The notes: generated by a model not told the origin, from the letters alone. DNA of 64,000 nt from Opitutia bacterium (GCA_947474365.1 CANJIU010000025.1:1-64000); one strand, 5' to 3'; numbered from the stretch's first letter, positions 43,602-55,253 are shown. Numbers and translations: made by a program.

Positions 43602-44714
<1,113 letters not shown>

Positions 44715-44806
44715 TCAAGGAAGTGGGTCACGGCAGCGGTTGCAAGGGGTTTTCCGAGCGGAGCGCGAAACATCATGCGCCGAGAGCCACGTGAGAATCG
44801 TCGCGC

Positions 44807-47365
44807 TCATTCCGGGCTCACCCAAAGTCCGCAACTCAACGCCGGCACCCAGAGCTGGGCATCGACCGGACGCTTGGCGCCGTGGGCATCCGAGAAGTAA
44901 AAACGATCCTGGTCCGCCAACATGTCCCATGAGTGCGGGGCCGCTCCGGCCAGCTCCGAGCCGATGGAGATCGTCAGGTCGGCCGTCGTCGGGTTGACCG
45001 CAAACAGTAGGCGCGCTGGTCCCTGCGAGAAGTCGGCATTGTAAACGACCGCGAGGGCCGACGACCCGGTGGCCGGCACAAATTTGAAAAAGCCTTCGCT
45101 GGGGCGCTGCCCCTGCCGGAGCAGACGGCCGAATTCGCCGCGGCGGAACGCGATCCAGTCGGCAAAATAAGCGTGCGTGCCGAGAAAGCGGTAGAGCCGG
45201 CGGTAATCGAGCGCGTTGAGATCGCCCCGCTGATAGGTGTTGGTCACCCCGTGCTTCGAGCGCAGGAAATCCTGACCGGCGGAAATCATCGGAACACCCA
45301 ACGACATGAAAAGGATCGACGCCATGAGATGGGTTCGGCGCCGGTCGTTGGAGGTCGGGGAGTGTCCGTCGCCATTCGCATTTTCCGTGATCATGTCGAT
45401 CCACGTGCGGTCGTCGTGCGACTCGGTGTAATTGATGGTCTGCGCAGGCCATTTGGCGAAATACCAGGGAGACCCACGCAGGAAGTATTCCATCCGTCCG
45501 GGCTCCCCGTTGCCGCGCACATAATCGCGCAGAAAATCGCGATACCCGTCGTTCCACGAGGCCCAGCCCGTGTCTCGCAACGCGCCCGCGATGTGGCCGC
45601 GAAAGCTCCAAGGCTCAGCGATGAGAATCACGCCGGGCTTCACCCGTTTCAGGGCGACTTCGATCTCGCGCAGCACGTCGACGCCCAGCAATTCCGCCAG
45701 ATCGAAACGAAACCCGTCGACGCCGTAGGCCTCGATGAAGTGGCGGCAGCTGTCAATAATCAGCCGTCGCGCCATCGCGGACCGCGCCCGGAGGTCGTTG
45801 CCGCAGCCGCTCCAATTGGACAACGAGCCACCACCATCGATCTCGAAATAGTAGACCTTGTCGATGAACATCAGGTGCGCCGGGACACCGACGTGGTTGA
45901 AGACCACATCGAGCACCACCGCCATGCCGCGCCGATGAAACGCCGCGACGAGTTCCTGCAGCTCCCGCACCCCCGAAGCTTTTTCTGGCGCGAGAGCATA
46001 GCTGCTCTCGGGCGCGAAGAAGCTGTTCGTCATGTACCCCCAATGGTACTCGTCCGTGGTCACGTTATCGAACTCGTGCACCGGCTGCAGCTCCACACAG
46101 TTCACACCGAGGTGGTGCAGGTAAAAATCCGGACTCTCGACCCATTTGCGCAGGCCGGCGAAACCGCGCCTTTCCTCCGCGCTGGCCTTCACCGGCGCGT
46201 TCAAAGCCAGGTCCCGCACGTGCATTTCCACGATGATCAGATCGTGCCAGGCCGGCGTCCGGAAATTGCGGTCCCCGTCGCCCACCCAGGCATGATCCAA
46301 GACAATACCGGGGCCGTCTCGCCCGACCGTGGCGAGCGCATACGGATCGAGGATCCTCATCTTCGGATCAAAGCCGCCGGGACCTTCCCCCTCACGCGGA
46401 CCATCGATCAAATACCAGTAGAACCATCCGTGGAGATTGCGATCGAGCGCGATCTGCCAAACCCCGGCGAGCCCGTCGGCGTCCGCGCTCCGCGTCAAAG
46501 CAAACGGCAGCGCCTCGTCGAAGGCCGAGCGCCGCATCGGACACTCGCCGTCGTCGTCGTCACGGTACGACCCGGTCAACTCCGCGGAGTGAGCTGGCGC
46601 CTCGCGGCCCCAGTCCGCACCCAATTCATGCGCAACATACAGGGTCACGCTCTGGGCCCGCGGCGCAAAGATCCGGAACACCGTTTCGCTCCCCCGCACG
46701 AGCGCCCCAAGCGGCAGGTCGGTGCTCAACTCGTAGAAGAAACTGCCCGGCACCAGCGGAACGCTCGACCCGCTCGCATCCGCCCAGCCGACTGTCCAGG
46801 CCTCCGCCAGACTCAGCGGCTCGATGACCGAAAATCGCCAGAGGTGCAGACCGGTCCGGGCCGGGTCGATCAGCCGGTTGACGTTGCCATCCCCGTCGCG
46901 CACGGCGTTGGAAGCGTCCACCGGCGGCGTCAGCCACTGGTGTTCTCCCGTCACAAACTTGAACCGGTTGCCCCATCCGGCAAAACCCAGCGCATCCCGC
47001 GACAACGAGAGCACCGGCTCGCCATCGAGGTCGGTCGGTTGCAGCCGCCACTCCTCCTTGCCCACGGCCGACTGCCAGCCGTTGAAATCGCCCGCGAGAT
47101 AGACGGAATCACGTGCCGGGTTGACGTCGCACCCGTGCGCCAAGGGCAGCACAAAGGTAATCATCCCGGTCTTGTGGTTGAGAACATAGCCAAACGCGCG
47201 CCCCACCGCCAGCTCTGGCGAGGGCGCCAGCGCGCCGGGCGCGGGGCAATGTTTTCCCATCGTGAACCGCGGACGCGACCTTCCAGTCCAGTCACGATCG
47301 AGTTCGATCACCCCCGAGGTCGGGGACTCGAGCCAGCCACGGACGATGCGATGCGGGTCTGCCAT
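44807..47365 (-). CDS. GH13 pullulanase/debranching-type glycoside hydrolase
   Basis: An 852-residue alpha-amylase-superfamily enzyme. The N-terminal part carries a glycogen-binding-like segment (SVYLAGDFNGWQS) and further beta domains. The catalytic barrel has YHWGYMTNSFFAPESSY, region I VVLDVVFNHVG, nucleophile GFRFDLAEL (Asp555), general acid LIAEPWSF (Glu584) and TESHDDRTW (transition-state Asp651). The YxWGY motif points to pullulanase/isoamylase-like action on alpha-1,6 branches. No signal peptide is seen, so it is probably cytosolic, acting on glycogen. The ATG of MADPHRIVRG is preferred. Confidence 0.88.
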   Translation of the reverse strand: MADPHRIVRGWLESPTSGVIELDRDWTGRSRPRFTMGKHCPAPGALAPSPELAVGRAFGYVLNHKTGMITFVLPLAHGCDVNPARDSVYLAGDFNGWQSAVGKEEWRLQPTDLDGEPVLSLSRDALGFAGWGNRFKFVTGEHQWLTPPVDASNAVRDGDGNVNRLIDPARTGLHLWRFSVIEPLSLAEAWTVGWADASGSSVPLVPGSFFYELSTDLPLGALVRGSETVFRIFAPRAQSVTLYVAHELGADWGREAPAHSAELTGSYRDDDDGECPMRRSAFDEALPFALTRSADADGLAGVWQIALDRNLHGWFYWYLIDGPREGEGPGGFDPKMRILDPYALATVGRDGPGIVLDHAWVGDGDRNFRTPAWHDLIIVEMHVRDLALNAPVKASAEERRGFAGLRKWVESPDFYLHHLGVNCVELQPVHEFDNVTTDEYHWGYMTNSFFAPESSYALAPEKASGVRELQELVAAFHRRGMAVVLDVVFNHVGVPAHLMFIDKVYYFEIDGGGSLSNWSGCGNDLRARSAMARRLIIDSCRHFIEAYGVDGFRFDLAELLGVDVLREIEVALKRVKPGVILIAEPWSFRGHIAGALRDTGWASWNDGYRDFLRDYVRGNGEPGRMEYFLRGSPWYFAKWPAQTINYTESHDDRTWIDMITENANGDGHSPTSNDRRRTHLMASILFMSLGVPMISAGQDFLRSKHGVTNTYQRGDLNALDYRRLYRFLGTHAYFADWIAFRRGEFGRLLRQGQRPSEGFFKFVPATGSSALAVVYNADFSQGPARLLFAVNPTTADLTISIGSELAGAAPHSWDMLADQDRFYFSDAHGAKRPVDAQLWVPALSCGLWVSPE

Positions 47366-47528
47366 GAGATAAGGGAAACAGCATTTCCGCTGCCACGCGT
47401 GCGACAAGCGGTAATATCAATCATCCTCGGTCGGATTTTCGTGCCCATGGTGATTCCTCCGTGACTTTATCGCCATCCCCGACTCACCTCACTGCTTCCC
47501 GCACGTTCCCGAACATCTGCCTGCGACC

Positions 47529-50500
47529 ATGAATTACTTCCAGCGCGCCGCCGTCCTTGTTGTTGCCTTCCTCACGACCCTCGCGGTCCACGCCAGCATC
47601 GGCACCGGCCTGCAAATGCAGCTCGGCAATCCCAGTGGCGCGACCGTCGACCCGGCGAATCAGAACCGCTACCTGATTCAACGCGCCCAATACGCCCTCG
47701 ACTACAACGCCACCAACCGCGAGCCGAATTGGGTGAGCTGGGACCTCACCTCGACCGACACCGGGTCCAGCGGACGCTCCGATTTCGTCGTCGATACCAC
47801 GCTCCCCGCTGGATTCTATCAGGTCCTCACCACCGACTACTCCGGTTCCGGCTATGATCGAGGGCACATGTGCCCCTCCGGCGACCGCACCGTGACGACG
47901 GCGGACAATCAGTTCACGTTTTTCATGTCGAATATGATTCCGCAGGCGCCGGACAACAACCAGGGCGTGTGGGCCAGCTTCGAGACGTATTGCCGCACCC
48001 TCGCCGCCGCGGGCAACGAAATCCTGATCACCAGCGGACCGAGCGGCTACGCCGGTTCCACCATCGCCAGCGGCGTCGCGATTCCCGGGTATGTTTGGAA
48101 AATTGCCGTGGTCGTCCCCAACGGCGCCGGCACCGCCGCCAGCCGCGTCACGGCCTCCACCCGCGTCATCGCGATCAAGATCCCCAACATCGCCGGCGTT
48201 CGCAGCAACCCATGGCAGCAATACATCACGTCTGCCGCGCAAATCGAGGCCGACACCGGCTATACGTTTTTCAGCGACCTCGCCCCCACGATCCGCGCCG
48301 CCCTCCGCGTCGTCGTCGACGGCCAGACTGCAACCGGCGCGCCCGTCATCACCACGCAGCCGTCCGGCCAGAGCGCCCCCGTCGGCGGCAACGCCAGCTT
48401 CACGGTCGCCGCCACCGGTGACGCTCCCCTCACCTACCAATGGTACAAGAACGACATCGACACCGTCGCCGGCGCCACCACCGCGACTCTGGCGCTGTCG
48501 AATGTCCAAGCTGCGGACGCCGCCACGTACACCGTCGTTGTCACCAATGCCATCGGCTCCGCCACCAGCAACGGCGCCGGCCTTGTCCTTACCGGCATCG
48601 CACCCGCCATCGTCACCCCGCCCGTCTCCCGCACCGTCAACGCCGGCAGCACCGTGACGTTCTCCGTAACCGCGAGCGGTTCCCCCACCCTCACCTACCA
48701 ATGGCGCAAGGGTACGACCGCCCTCACCAACGGCGGCAACGTCTCCGGAGTCACCACGCCATCTCTCGTCCTGACCAATGTCCAGTCGGCCGATGCCGCT
48801 GCCACGTACAACGTGGTCGTCACCAACAGCGTGAATTCCGCGACGAGCGCCAACGCCACCCTGGTCGTCAACGCCGCCGCGCCAACCATCACCACGCCGC
48901 CCGTAGCAACGACGGTCAGCGCCGGCAACACGGCCACCCTGAGCGTCGTGGCGACGGGAACGGCACCGTTAACCTACCAATGGCGCAAAGGGGGCACCGA
49001 TATCACCGGCAACACCTCGGCGACGACCTCCACCCTCCTGCTGCCGAACGCCCAGGCCGCCGACGCCGCCAACTATGACGTCGTGATTAGCAATGGCGTC
49101 GGTACGCCCGCCACGAGCGCGGCCGTCGCGCTGACCGTCAGCACCGTGACCTCAAGCCAGTTCAGCTACACCGGTGGCACGTATTCGCAGACCTTCGACA
49201 CGCTGCCGACCGCCGGCACGTTCACGATGGCCGGCGCCGGTCCCTTTGCCTTCAACGCCGCTCCCTTCAATCTGAACGGCCTCGCCGGCTGGGGCATCGT
49301 CAAGTTGTCCGGCAGCGGTTCAAACGCCCTCTTCACCTTCGGCACCGGCAGTAGCAACTCCGGTTCGGTCTACTCCTTCGGCGCCGCGAGCGCCTCCGAC
49401 CGCGCGCTCGGCGCCTTGCTCAGCAGCTCCGTCGGTCATGCCTGGGGCGTCACCCTCGTCAACACTACCGGCCAGACCATTACCCAATTCACCGTCGGCT
49501 ACAACGGCGAGCAATGGCGCTACGGCGGCACGACCGGCACAGACCGCGTGATCTTTGAATACCAGGTTGGCGGATCCAGCCTGAACACCGGCACCTTCAC
49601 CGCTGCGGCCAACCTCGATTTCACGTCGCCCGTCAACGGCACCACCGGCGGCACCACCGGAGCCCTCGACGGCAACGCCGCCGCCAACCGAACCGCAGTC
49701 ACCGGAACCATCACCGGCATTTCGTGGGCCAGCGGCCAAACGCTCGTGCTGCGGTGGCGCGACTCCGATGTCACCAGCTCCGACGACGGGCTCGCAATCG
49801 ACGACTTCACGTTCACGACGCCGGTCGCCGCCATCCCGACCGTGCCGTCAATTGTGAGCACCACTCCGGCCAACAACGCCACCGGCGTCGCCCAGAATTC
49901 CGCGATCACGATCGTCTTCGACCAGGCAGTCACCGTCTCCGGCTCGTGGTTCACCATCAACAGCGCTCTTCGCGGGGCGATTCCCGCCACGGTGACAATC
50001 AGCAGCGACGCCAAGACATTCACGCTGACACCGCCCAACAGCTTTCCGGACAACGACCCGGTCACCGTTACGATTGTCGCGAGTCAGGTCACCGAAAAAC
50101 TCGGCGGCACACTCCATCCCGCGGCCAACACGTCGTTCACCTTCACGTCGGCGGCGCCAGTCGCTCCGACCATCACCACTCCGCCCGTCGCGCAAACCGT
50201 GCTCGCCGGCGGCACCGCCACCTTCACCGTCGCCGCGTCCGGCACCGCTCCGCTCAGCTACCAATGGCGAAAGAACGGCACTGCCATCACCGGCAACGCC
50301 TCCGCCACCAGTCCCACCCTCACCCTCACCAACGTGCAGTCCGGTGACGCGACGACCTATGACGTCGTTGTCAGCAACGGCGTGACGCCCGACGCCACCA
50401 GCAACCCCGTTGCTCTCACCGTCACGCCCGTCGCACCTTCGATCGTCACTCCGCCCACCGCGCAGAGCACGACGGTAGGAGGCAACGTCACGTTCACCGT

Positions 50501-53500
50501 CGTCGCCGGCGGCAGCACGCCGTTCACCTATCAGTGGCGCAAGGGCGGCACGGCCCTCGTTAATGGCGGCACGGTCTCCGGCGCCACCGCCGCCTCACTT
50601 ACGCTCACGGGCGTCACCCTCGCCGACGCTGGCAACTATGACGTCGTCGTCACCAACGGCGTGAACCCCGCGGCCACGAGCACGGCCGTCGCCCTCACCG
50701 TCAACACCGCGCCGCAGAACATCATCACCTGGGACTTTGCGACCGACACGCCGACCAGCGGATTGCCCGCCGAGTTGAGCGGAGCGCAGGTCATACAGGG
50801 AAACAACAACGGCACGACCGCCCTGATCACCGCGGTGTCGGTCTCATCCGGATACACGGGCGCCTCCGGCACCAACAACGCCGGCGCGGCCGCCCGCACC
50901 GGCGCCCTCGTCCAGGGCTCAAGTGGTTCCGCGTACTTCGAGCTCACGCTCACCCCCGCCACCGGCCAGCAGATTCGGTTCCTCACCCTCGGCTTCGGCG
51001 CCCGCAGCACCGGCACCGGTCCCCAGGCATACGCCGTCTACTCCAGCGCCGACAATTACGCCGCGCCCCTCGCGACCGGCGCATTGGCGAACAACAGCGC
51101 CTGGACGCTCATTACCCCGCAGTTCACTCCACTCACCGTCCCCGTCGGCACCGCCCTCACCCTGCGCATCTACGGGTACAACGGCACCGGCAGTGCCAGC
51201 GCGAGCACGGCCAACTGGCGCATCGACGATCTCAAGGTCGGGGTCACCGTTCCGCTCACCGCACCGGTCATCACCGGCCAGCCCCAAGGCCAAACCTCCA
51301 CGTTGGCTCAGAGCGTCACGTTTAGCGTCACCACCAGTCCGAGCAGTGCGACGCCCACCTATCAGTGGCGCAAAGCCAGCACGGCGATTTCCGGCGCGAC
51401 GAACTCCAGCCTCGTCATCAATTCCGTCCAACCGGAGAGCGCCGGCGCCTACGACGTCGTGGTCAGCAACTCCGCCGGCTCGACGACCAGCAACTCCGCT
51501 ACCCTCAGTCTCAGCAAGATTCTGGCGACGATCTCTCTCGCCAACCTCACCCAGACCTACTCGGGCGCGCCGCTCGCCGCCAGCGCGACCTCGAACCCGT
51601 CCGGACCATCAATCGCCCTCACGTACAACGGGAGCGCGACCCCTCCGACCGACGCTGGCACGTACGCGGTTAACGCCGCCATCGACAGTCCCTACTACTC
51701 CGGCACTGCCACCGGCACGCTGGTGATCGCCAAGGCCAACCAGACGGTCGCCTTCGGCCCGCTGCCCGCCACTCCCACGGTCGGCACTGCCTTCGCCGTC
51801 ACCGCCTCCGCGACCTCCGGCCTGCCCGTGTCCTTCGCCGTCGCCAGCGGCAACGCCACGCTCTCCGGCAGCAACGTCACGCTCAACGATACAGCCACCG
51901 TAACCCTGCGAGCCCTACAAGCTGGCAACACCAACTACAACGCCACGTCGGCCGACATCACGGTCACCGGGATCGCCGCTCCTCCCGTCAAACGGGATCA
52001 AACCATCGCGTTTGCCGCGCCGGCCGGCCGGACCACCTCCGATGCGCCGTTCGCCCTCGCCGCCACCGCGAGTTCGGGACTCGCCGTGGCATTTGAACTT
52101 GTCAGCGGTCCCGCCGCATTGGCCGGAAGCACCGTTTCGCTCACCGGCGCCACCGGCACCGTCGTCGTCCGCGCCACCCAGGCCGGCAACGCGACGTTCA
52201 ACGCCGCGCCCTCCGTCGAACGCTCGTTCACCGTCGCGATTCGCACGTTTGCCGGCGTCTATTTCGGCACGCTGAGCGGCGGCCGGACCTTTGCCCTTTA
52301 TGTCGCCGATGACCGCACCGGCACTTTCCTTGCCTACGCCCCCGCGTCGCGCACCGCGTATCTCAGTCGCACCGTCACGGTCGATGCCAACGGTCGCTTC
52401 ACCCTCGTCGCCAGCACCACCGGCGGCACCCAGCCGAATGCGTTCGCCACCAGCGAGAGCGGCACACCTTCGATCGCCGCCGCCGTCGATGACTTGGTCA
52501 TCGAAGGCACGATTGCCGGCAACGGTACGATCACCGGCGCCTCCACGGCCGGCACGCCTCTCACCCTGAGCGGCGAAAAATCCCCTGATACCGGTCCCGC
52601 GACCGCCACCGCCGGATTCTACCTGGCGGGCGCCGCCAACAGCCCCGCCCAGACCTTCGCCGTCGTGAGCCCGACCGGTCAGGTGCTCATCGTTACACAG
52701 TCGGGTTCCACCGTCGACGGCGGCAGCGGCACCCTCGACGCCAACGGCAAAGTCACCGTCACCACCGCCGCACAGCAGACGATTTCGGCCACGATCACCG
52801 CCGACAACGCCGCGCTCGCCGCCACCGTGACCACCGCCAACGGCAGCACGACGACCTTCTCCGGGTTCGCGGGGAATTCGCCCGCGAGTTCTGCCCAGCG
52901 CCTCGTCAACCTCTCGACGCGCACCACCGCCGGCACCGGCGACCAGGTTGCGATCGTCGGCTTTGTCATCACCGGCACCGAATCGAAATCCGTCCTGCTC
53001 CGCGCCGTCGGCCCCGCCCTGCGTGCCTTCGGCGTCACGACCGCCCTGGGTGCGCCGCGCCTCGACCTCGTGCGAAGCGGCACCACGGCGCCGATCGCCA
53101 CCAACACCGGTTGGAGCACCTCGACCAACTCCGCGGAAATCATCGCCGCCGCCGCCCGCTCCGGCGCGTTCCCGCTCACTGCTGGCAGCGCCGACTCCGT
53201 GTTGCTCGCCACCCTCGCGCCCGGGTCCTACTCCGCGGTCGTCACCGCCTCCGATGGACGGGCTGGCGTTGGTCTCGTCGAGGTTTACGATCTCACCAGC
53301 GGTTCCGTCGCCCAGCGCCTCGCGAATCTGTCGACCCGCGCTGCCGTCGGCACCGGCGACAACACCCTCATCGCCGGCCTCGTCGTCAGCGGCAACGCCC
53401 CGAAACGCCTCCTGCTCCGCGCCGCCGGCCCCGCGTTGTCCCAATTCGGTGTATCCGGAGTTCTGGCGCGCCCGCAGCTCTCCGTCTTCTCCGGCACCAC

Positions 53501-53711
53501 GGCCATCGTGAACAACGCCGGCTGGAGCACCTCTCCTGACGCTGCCGCGATCGCCGAGGCCGCCAGCCGCACCGGCGCGTTCGCCTTCGGCGCCACCAGC
53601 GCCGACGCCGCACTCATCGTCAACCTCGCTCCCGGCGCCTACACCGCCCAGGTCACCGGCGTGGGCAACACCACCGGCATTACGCTCATCGAGGTCTACG
53701 AACTGCCGTAG
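47529..53711 (+). CDS. Giant secreted DNA/RNA non-specific endonuclease with Ig-like repeats
   Basis: A 2060-residue exported protein (signal FQRAAVLVVAFLTTLAVHA). Residues 25-270 are a beta-beta-alpha-Me nuclease of the NucA/EndoG family: YDRGHMCPSGDR (His113), SNMIPQAPDNNQGVW with Asn144 as metal ligand, and Glu152. Then come six Ig-like domains marked by TYQWRK/SYQWRK, two extracellular beta modules (YSQTFDTLPTAGTF; ITWDFATDTPTSG), a Big_5-like domain (TTPANNATGVAQNSAITIVFDQ), an MBG-like part and, at the end, two copies of a RLxNLSTR ... LLRAVGPAL module common in secreted verrucomicrobial proteins. Its role is probably nucleic-acid scavenging or cell-surface attachment. Confidence 0.85.
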   Translation: MNYFQRAAVLVVAFLTTLAVHASIGTGLQMQLGNPSGATVDPANQNRYLIQRAQYALDYNATNREPNWVSWDLTSTDTGSSGRSDFVVDTTLPAGFYQVLTTDYSGSGYDRGHMCPSGDRTVTTADNQFTFFMSNMIPQAPDNNQGVWASFETYCRTLAAAGNEILITSGPSGYAGSTIASGVAIPGYVWKIAVVVPNGAGTAASRVTASTRVIAIKIPNIAGVRSNPWQQYITSAAQIEADTGYTFFSDLAPTIRAALRVVVDGQTATGAPVITTQPSGQSAPVGGNASFTVAATGDAPLTYQWYKNDIDTVAGATTATLALSNVQAADAATYTVVVTNAIGSATSNGAGLVLTGIAPAIVTPPVSRTVNAGSTVTFSVTASGSPTLTYQWRKGTTALTNGGNVSGVTTPSLVLTNVQSADAAATYNVVVTNSVNSATSANATLVVNAAAPTITTPPVATTVSAGNTATLSVVATGTAPLTYQWRKGGTDITGNTSATTSTLLLPNAQAADAANYDVVISNGVGTPATSAAVALTVSTVTSSQFSYTGGTYSQTFDTLPTAGTFTMAGAGPFAFNAAPFNLNGLAGWGIVKLSGSGSNALFTFGTGSSNSGSVYSFGAASASDRALGALLSSSVGHAWGVTLVNTTGQTITQFTVGYNGEQWRYGGTTGTDRVIFEYQVGGSSLNTGTFTAAANLDFTSPVNGTTGGTTGALDGNAAANRTAVTGTITGISWASGQTLVLRWRDSDVTSSDDGLAIDDFTFTTPVAAIPTVPSIVSTTPANNATGVAQNSAITIVFDQAVTVSGSWFTINSALRGAIPATVTISSDAKTFTLTPPNSFPDNDPVTVTIVASQVTEKLGGTLHPAANTSFTFTSAAPVAPTITTPPVAQTVLAGGTATFTVAASGTAPLSYQWRKNGTAITGNASATSPTLTLTNVQSGDATTYDVVVSNGVTPDATSNPVALTVTPVAPSIVTPPTAQSTTVGGNVTFTVVAGGSTPFTYQWRKGGTALVNGGTVSGATAASLTLTGVTLADAGNYDVVVTNGVNPAATSTAVALTVNTAPQNIITWDFATDTPTSGLPAELSGAQVIQGNNNGTTALITAVSVSSGYTGASGTNNAGAAARTGALVQGSSGSAYFELTLTPATGQQIRFLTLGFGARSTGTGPQAYAVYSSADNYAAPLATGALANNSAWTLITPQFTPLTVPVGTALTLRIYGYNGTGSASASTANWRIDDLKVGVTVPLTAPVITGQPQGQTSTLAQSVTFSVTTSPSSATPTYQWRKASTAISGATNSSLVINSVQPESAGAYDVVVSNSAGSTTSNSATLSLSKILATISLANLTQTYSGAPLAASATSNPSGPSIALTYNGSATPPTDAGTYAVNAAIDSPYYSGTATGTLVIAKANQTVAFGPLPATPTVGTAFAVTASATSGLPVSFAVASGNATLSGSNVTLNDTATVTLRALQAGNTNYNATSADITVTGIAAPPVKRDQTIAFAAPAGRTTSDAPFALAATASSGLAVAFELVSGPAALAGSTVSLTGATGTVVVRATQAGNATFNAAPSVERSFTVAIRTFAGVYFGTLSGGRTFALYVADDRTGTFLAYAPASRTAYLSRTVTVDANGRFTLVASTTGGTQPNAFATSESGTPSIAAAVDDLVIEGTIAGNGTITGASTAGTPLTLSGEKSPDTGPATATAGFYLAGAANSPAQTFAVVSPTGQVLIVTQSGSTVDGGSGTLDANGKVTVTTAAQQTISATITADNAALAATVTTANGSTTTFSGFAGNSPASSAQRLVNLSTRTTAGTGDQVAIVGFVITGTESKSVLLRAVGPALRAFGVTTALGAPRLDLVRSGTTAPIATNTGWSTSTNSAEIIAAAARSGAFPLTAGSADSVLLATLAPGSYSAVVTASDGRAGVGLVEVYDLTSGSVAQRLANLSTRAAVGTGDNTLIAGLVVSGNAPKRLLLRAAGPALSQFGVSGVLARPQLSVFSGTTAIVNNAGWSTSPDAAAIAEAASRTGAFAFGATSADAALIVNLAPGAYTAQVTGVGNTTGITLIEVYELP

Positions 53712-53727
53712 CCTTCAACCGGTAACG

Positions 53728-53756
53728 CGACCGCCGTTTCAAAGCGGCGGCGGTCG
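53728..53756. terminator. Hairpin after the nuclease gene
   Basis: CGACCGCCG (53728-53736) and CGGCGGTCG (53748-53756) form a 9-bp GC-rich stem 17 bp after the nuclease stop. It may end the long transcript but no T-run follows. Confidence 0.5.
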
Positions 53757-53770
53757 AATGTCACCTTGAA

Positions 53771-53797
53771 CCTCCTCAAACCTGCGGCTTGAGGAGG
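53771..53797. repeat. Second hairpin between the nuclease and helical-repeat genes
   Basis: CCTCCTCAA (53771-53779) and TTGAGGAGG (53789-53797) are perfectly complementary with a 9-nt loop. The right arm contains GAGGAGG, a strong ribosome-binding-like sequence, but it is 32 bp before the next ATG and therefore too far to serve it. Confidence 0.6.
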
Positions 53798-53829
53798 AAC
53801 GAATCGGCGTTCATCGTCTCGCCCCACTA

Positions 53830-55173
53830 ATGTCCGAACCTCCCTTCAAGCGCTACTGGCCGCTCGTCGCACTCGCCCTCCTCGCCATTACGATCAGCTT
53901 GTGGTGGTTGACCCGCCCGGCGGCACCCCAGCGCGCGCCTCAGGCCCCGCCGCCGACTCCGGCACCGGTTGCCAAAGCCCCACCACCCGCGCCGCCGGCG
54001 CCAGTCTCTCCTCCGCCCGCGCCCCCTCCGCCGGTGGATCCATACCCGGAACTCACCGCGGCCCTGGCGCAGACCGACCCGCGTCTCCGCGCCCAGCAAT
54101 TCGGCATGGCGTTCCAGGCGTTGTTGAATCGCGACCTTGAGGAAGCCCTCGCCTTCGTCCGCCAGATGCCGCGCGGTGCCGAATTCACCCAATGCCTGTT
54201 CATGGTACTCGACGCCCTCGGCCGTCGCGATGTCGACCGATCCCTCCAGGTCGCGGGTGAACTCATCAAATCGCGCGAGGAAGGCGGCTTTTACAGCGTA
54301 CTGTTCGATCGGCTCGCACGGGAAAATCTGCCGAAGGCCATCGAGCGGCTCGCGGCCATCCCGGCCGGGGACGCCCGCGAAAACGCCGTCCGCGCCCTCA
54401 CCAGTTCGTGGGCCCGCACCGATGCGGTCGCCGCCATGGCGTGGGCGCAGAAACTCCCCGACACCAGCGACCGCAACGCCGCCGTCGAGACCGCGTTGAG
54501 CGATCTCGCCACCCGCGATCCCAAGCAGGCAATCCAAATCGCCAAGTCGTCGCTCACCGGCGCCGCCCAGGAACGAACCATTTACAACGCACTGCACCAG
54601 CTCACGACCAGCGACCCCGTCGCAGCGTCCGGACTGGTGACGATGTTGCCGCCGGGCGACATGCAAACCTATGCGGCGGTCAACGTCGCCCGCGCCATCG
54701 CCATGCGCAATGTCGACGAGGCCCTCGCCTGGATCAAGACGCTGCCCATCGAGCTGACGCAATGGATCGTGCTGAACAATGTGCTGACCACCTGGGCGCA
54801 ACGGGACCCGATGGCGGCCGCCCGCCATGTCGCGGCAATGCCACCGGGGGGTGGACTTGATTTCGCCGCCGGCCACATGGCGACCCTCCTCGGCAGCACG
54901 CCCCGGGAGGCGATCCTGTGGGCCGAATCGCTGCCGAGTCTTACGGCGCGGGACGCCGCCTATGTGATGATCGCGTCCACCTGGGCCCAGCGGCAACCGG
55001 CGGAGGCCGTGAAATGGGCGATGAGCCTGACCGACGAACCGGTGCGGACGAACTCCCTCGGCGGCGCCTATACCTATTGGGCGATGATCGACGCCCCCGG
55101 TGCCCGCGCGTGGCTCGACAAGGTCGACCTTCCCGCCGACACCAAGGCGAAGATGCAGTATCGGGATCGATGA
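53830..55173 (+). CDS. Membrane-anchored alpha-helical repeat protein
   Basis: A 447-residue protein with one N-terminal membrane anchor (YWPLVALALLAITISLWWL), then a Pro/Ala-rich stalk (about 30-75), then helical repeats with a recurrent W..DP..A..W pattern (SSWARTDAVAAMAWAQKLP, TTWAQRDPMAAARHVAAMP, STWAQRQPAEAVKWAMSL). Such repeats are probably HEAT/TPR-like binding scaffolds and are common in uncharacterised verrucomicrobial proteins. No catalytic motif is seen. It is on the strand of the nuclease and SIR2-TIR genes but separated from each by 80-120 bp. Confidence 0.7.
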   Translation: MSEPPFKRYWPLVALALLAITISLWWLTRPAAPQRAPQAPPPTPAPVAKAPPPAPPAPVSPPPAPPPPVDPYPELTAALAQTDPRLRAQQFGMAFQALLNRDLEEALAFVRQMPRGAEFTQCLFMVLDALGRRDVDRSLQVAGELIKSREEGGFYSVLFDRLARENLPKAIERLAAIPAGDARENAVRALTSSWARTDAVAAMAWAQKLPDTSDRNAAVETALSDLATRDPKQAIQIAKSSLTGAAQERTIYNALHQLTTSDPVAASGLVTMLPPGDMQTYAAVNVARAIAMRNVDEALAWIKTLPIELTQWIVLNNVLTTWAQRDPMAAARHVAAMPPGGGLDFAAGHMATLLGSTPREAILWAESLPSLTARDAAYVMIASTWAQRQPAEAVKWAMSLTDEPVRTNSLGGAYTYWAMIDAPGARAWLDKVDLPADTKAKMQYRDR

Positions 55174-55253
55174 TCGCGATTCCCCGCTGGCACCGCCCGA
55201 TTCGCGCCGATTGACACCCCTCCGCTTCGTCCGCTTTTCTTTTCGCGCCCCCC

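Noticed and set aside
45173..47464. 763-residue plus-strand frame opposite the GH13 gene
   Set aside because: The minus strand has all GH13 catalytic motifs; the plus-strand translation is a compositional shadow.
48341..51520. Regularly spaced similar DNA segments suggesting a CRISPR or DNA repeat array
   Set aside because: The similarity follows the codons of Ig-like domains (TYQWRK motifs), spacings differ, and no constant repeat with unique spacers is present.
51915..53444. 509-residue Gly/Arg-rich frame opposite the nuclease gene
   Set aside because: It is the antisense of the Ala/Thr/Gly-rich repeat protein and has no recognisable domain.
53728..53797. Two hairpins as firm intrinsic terminators
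   Set aside because: Neither is followed by a T-run; only the first is listed as a low-confidence candidate.
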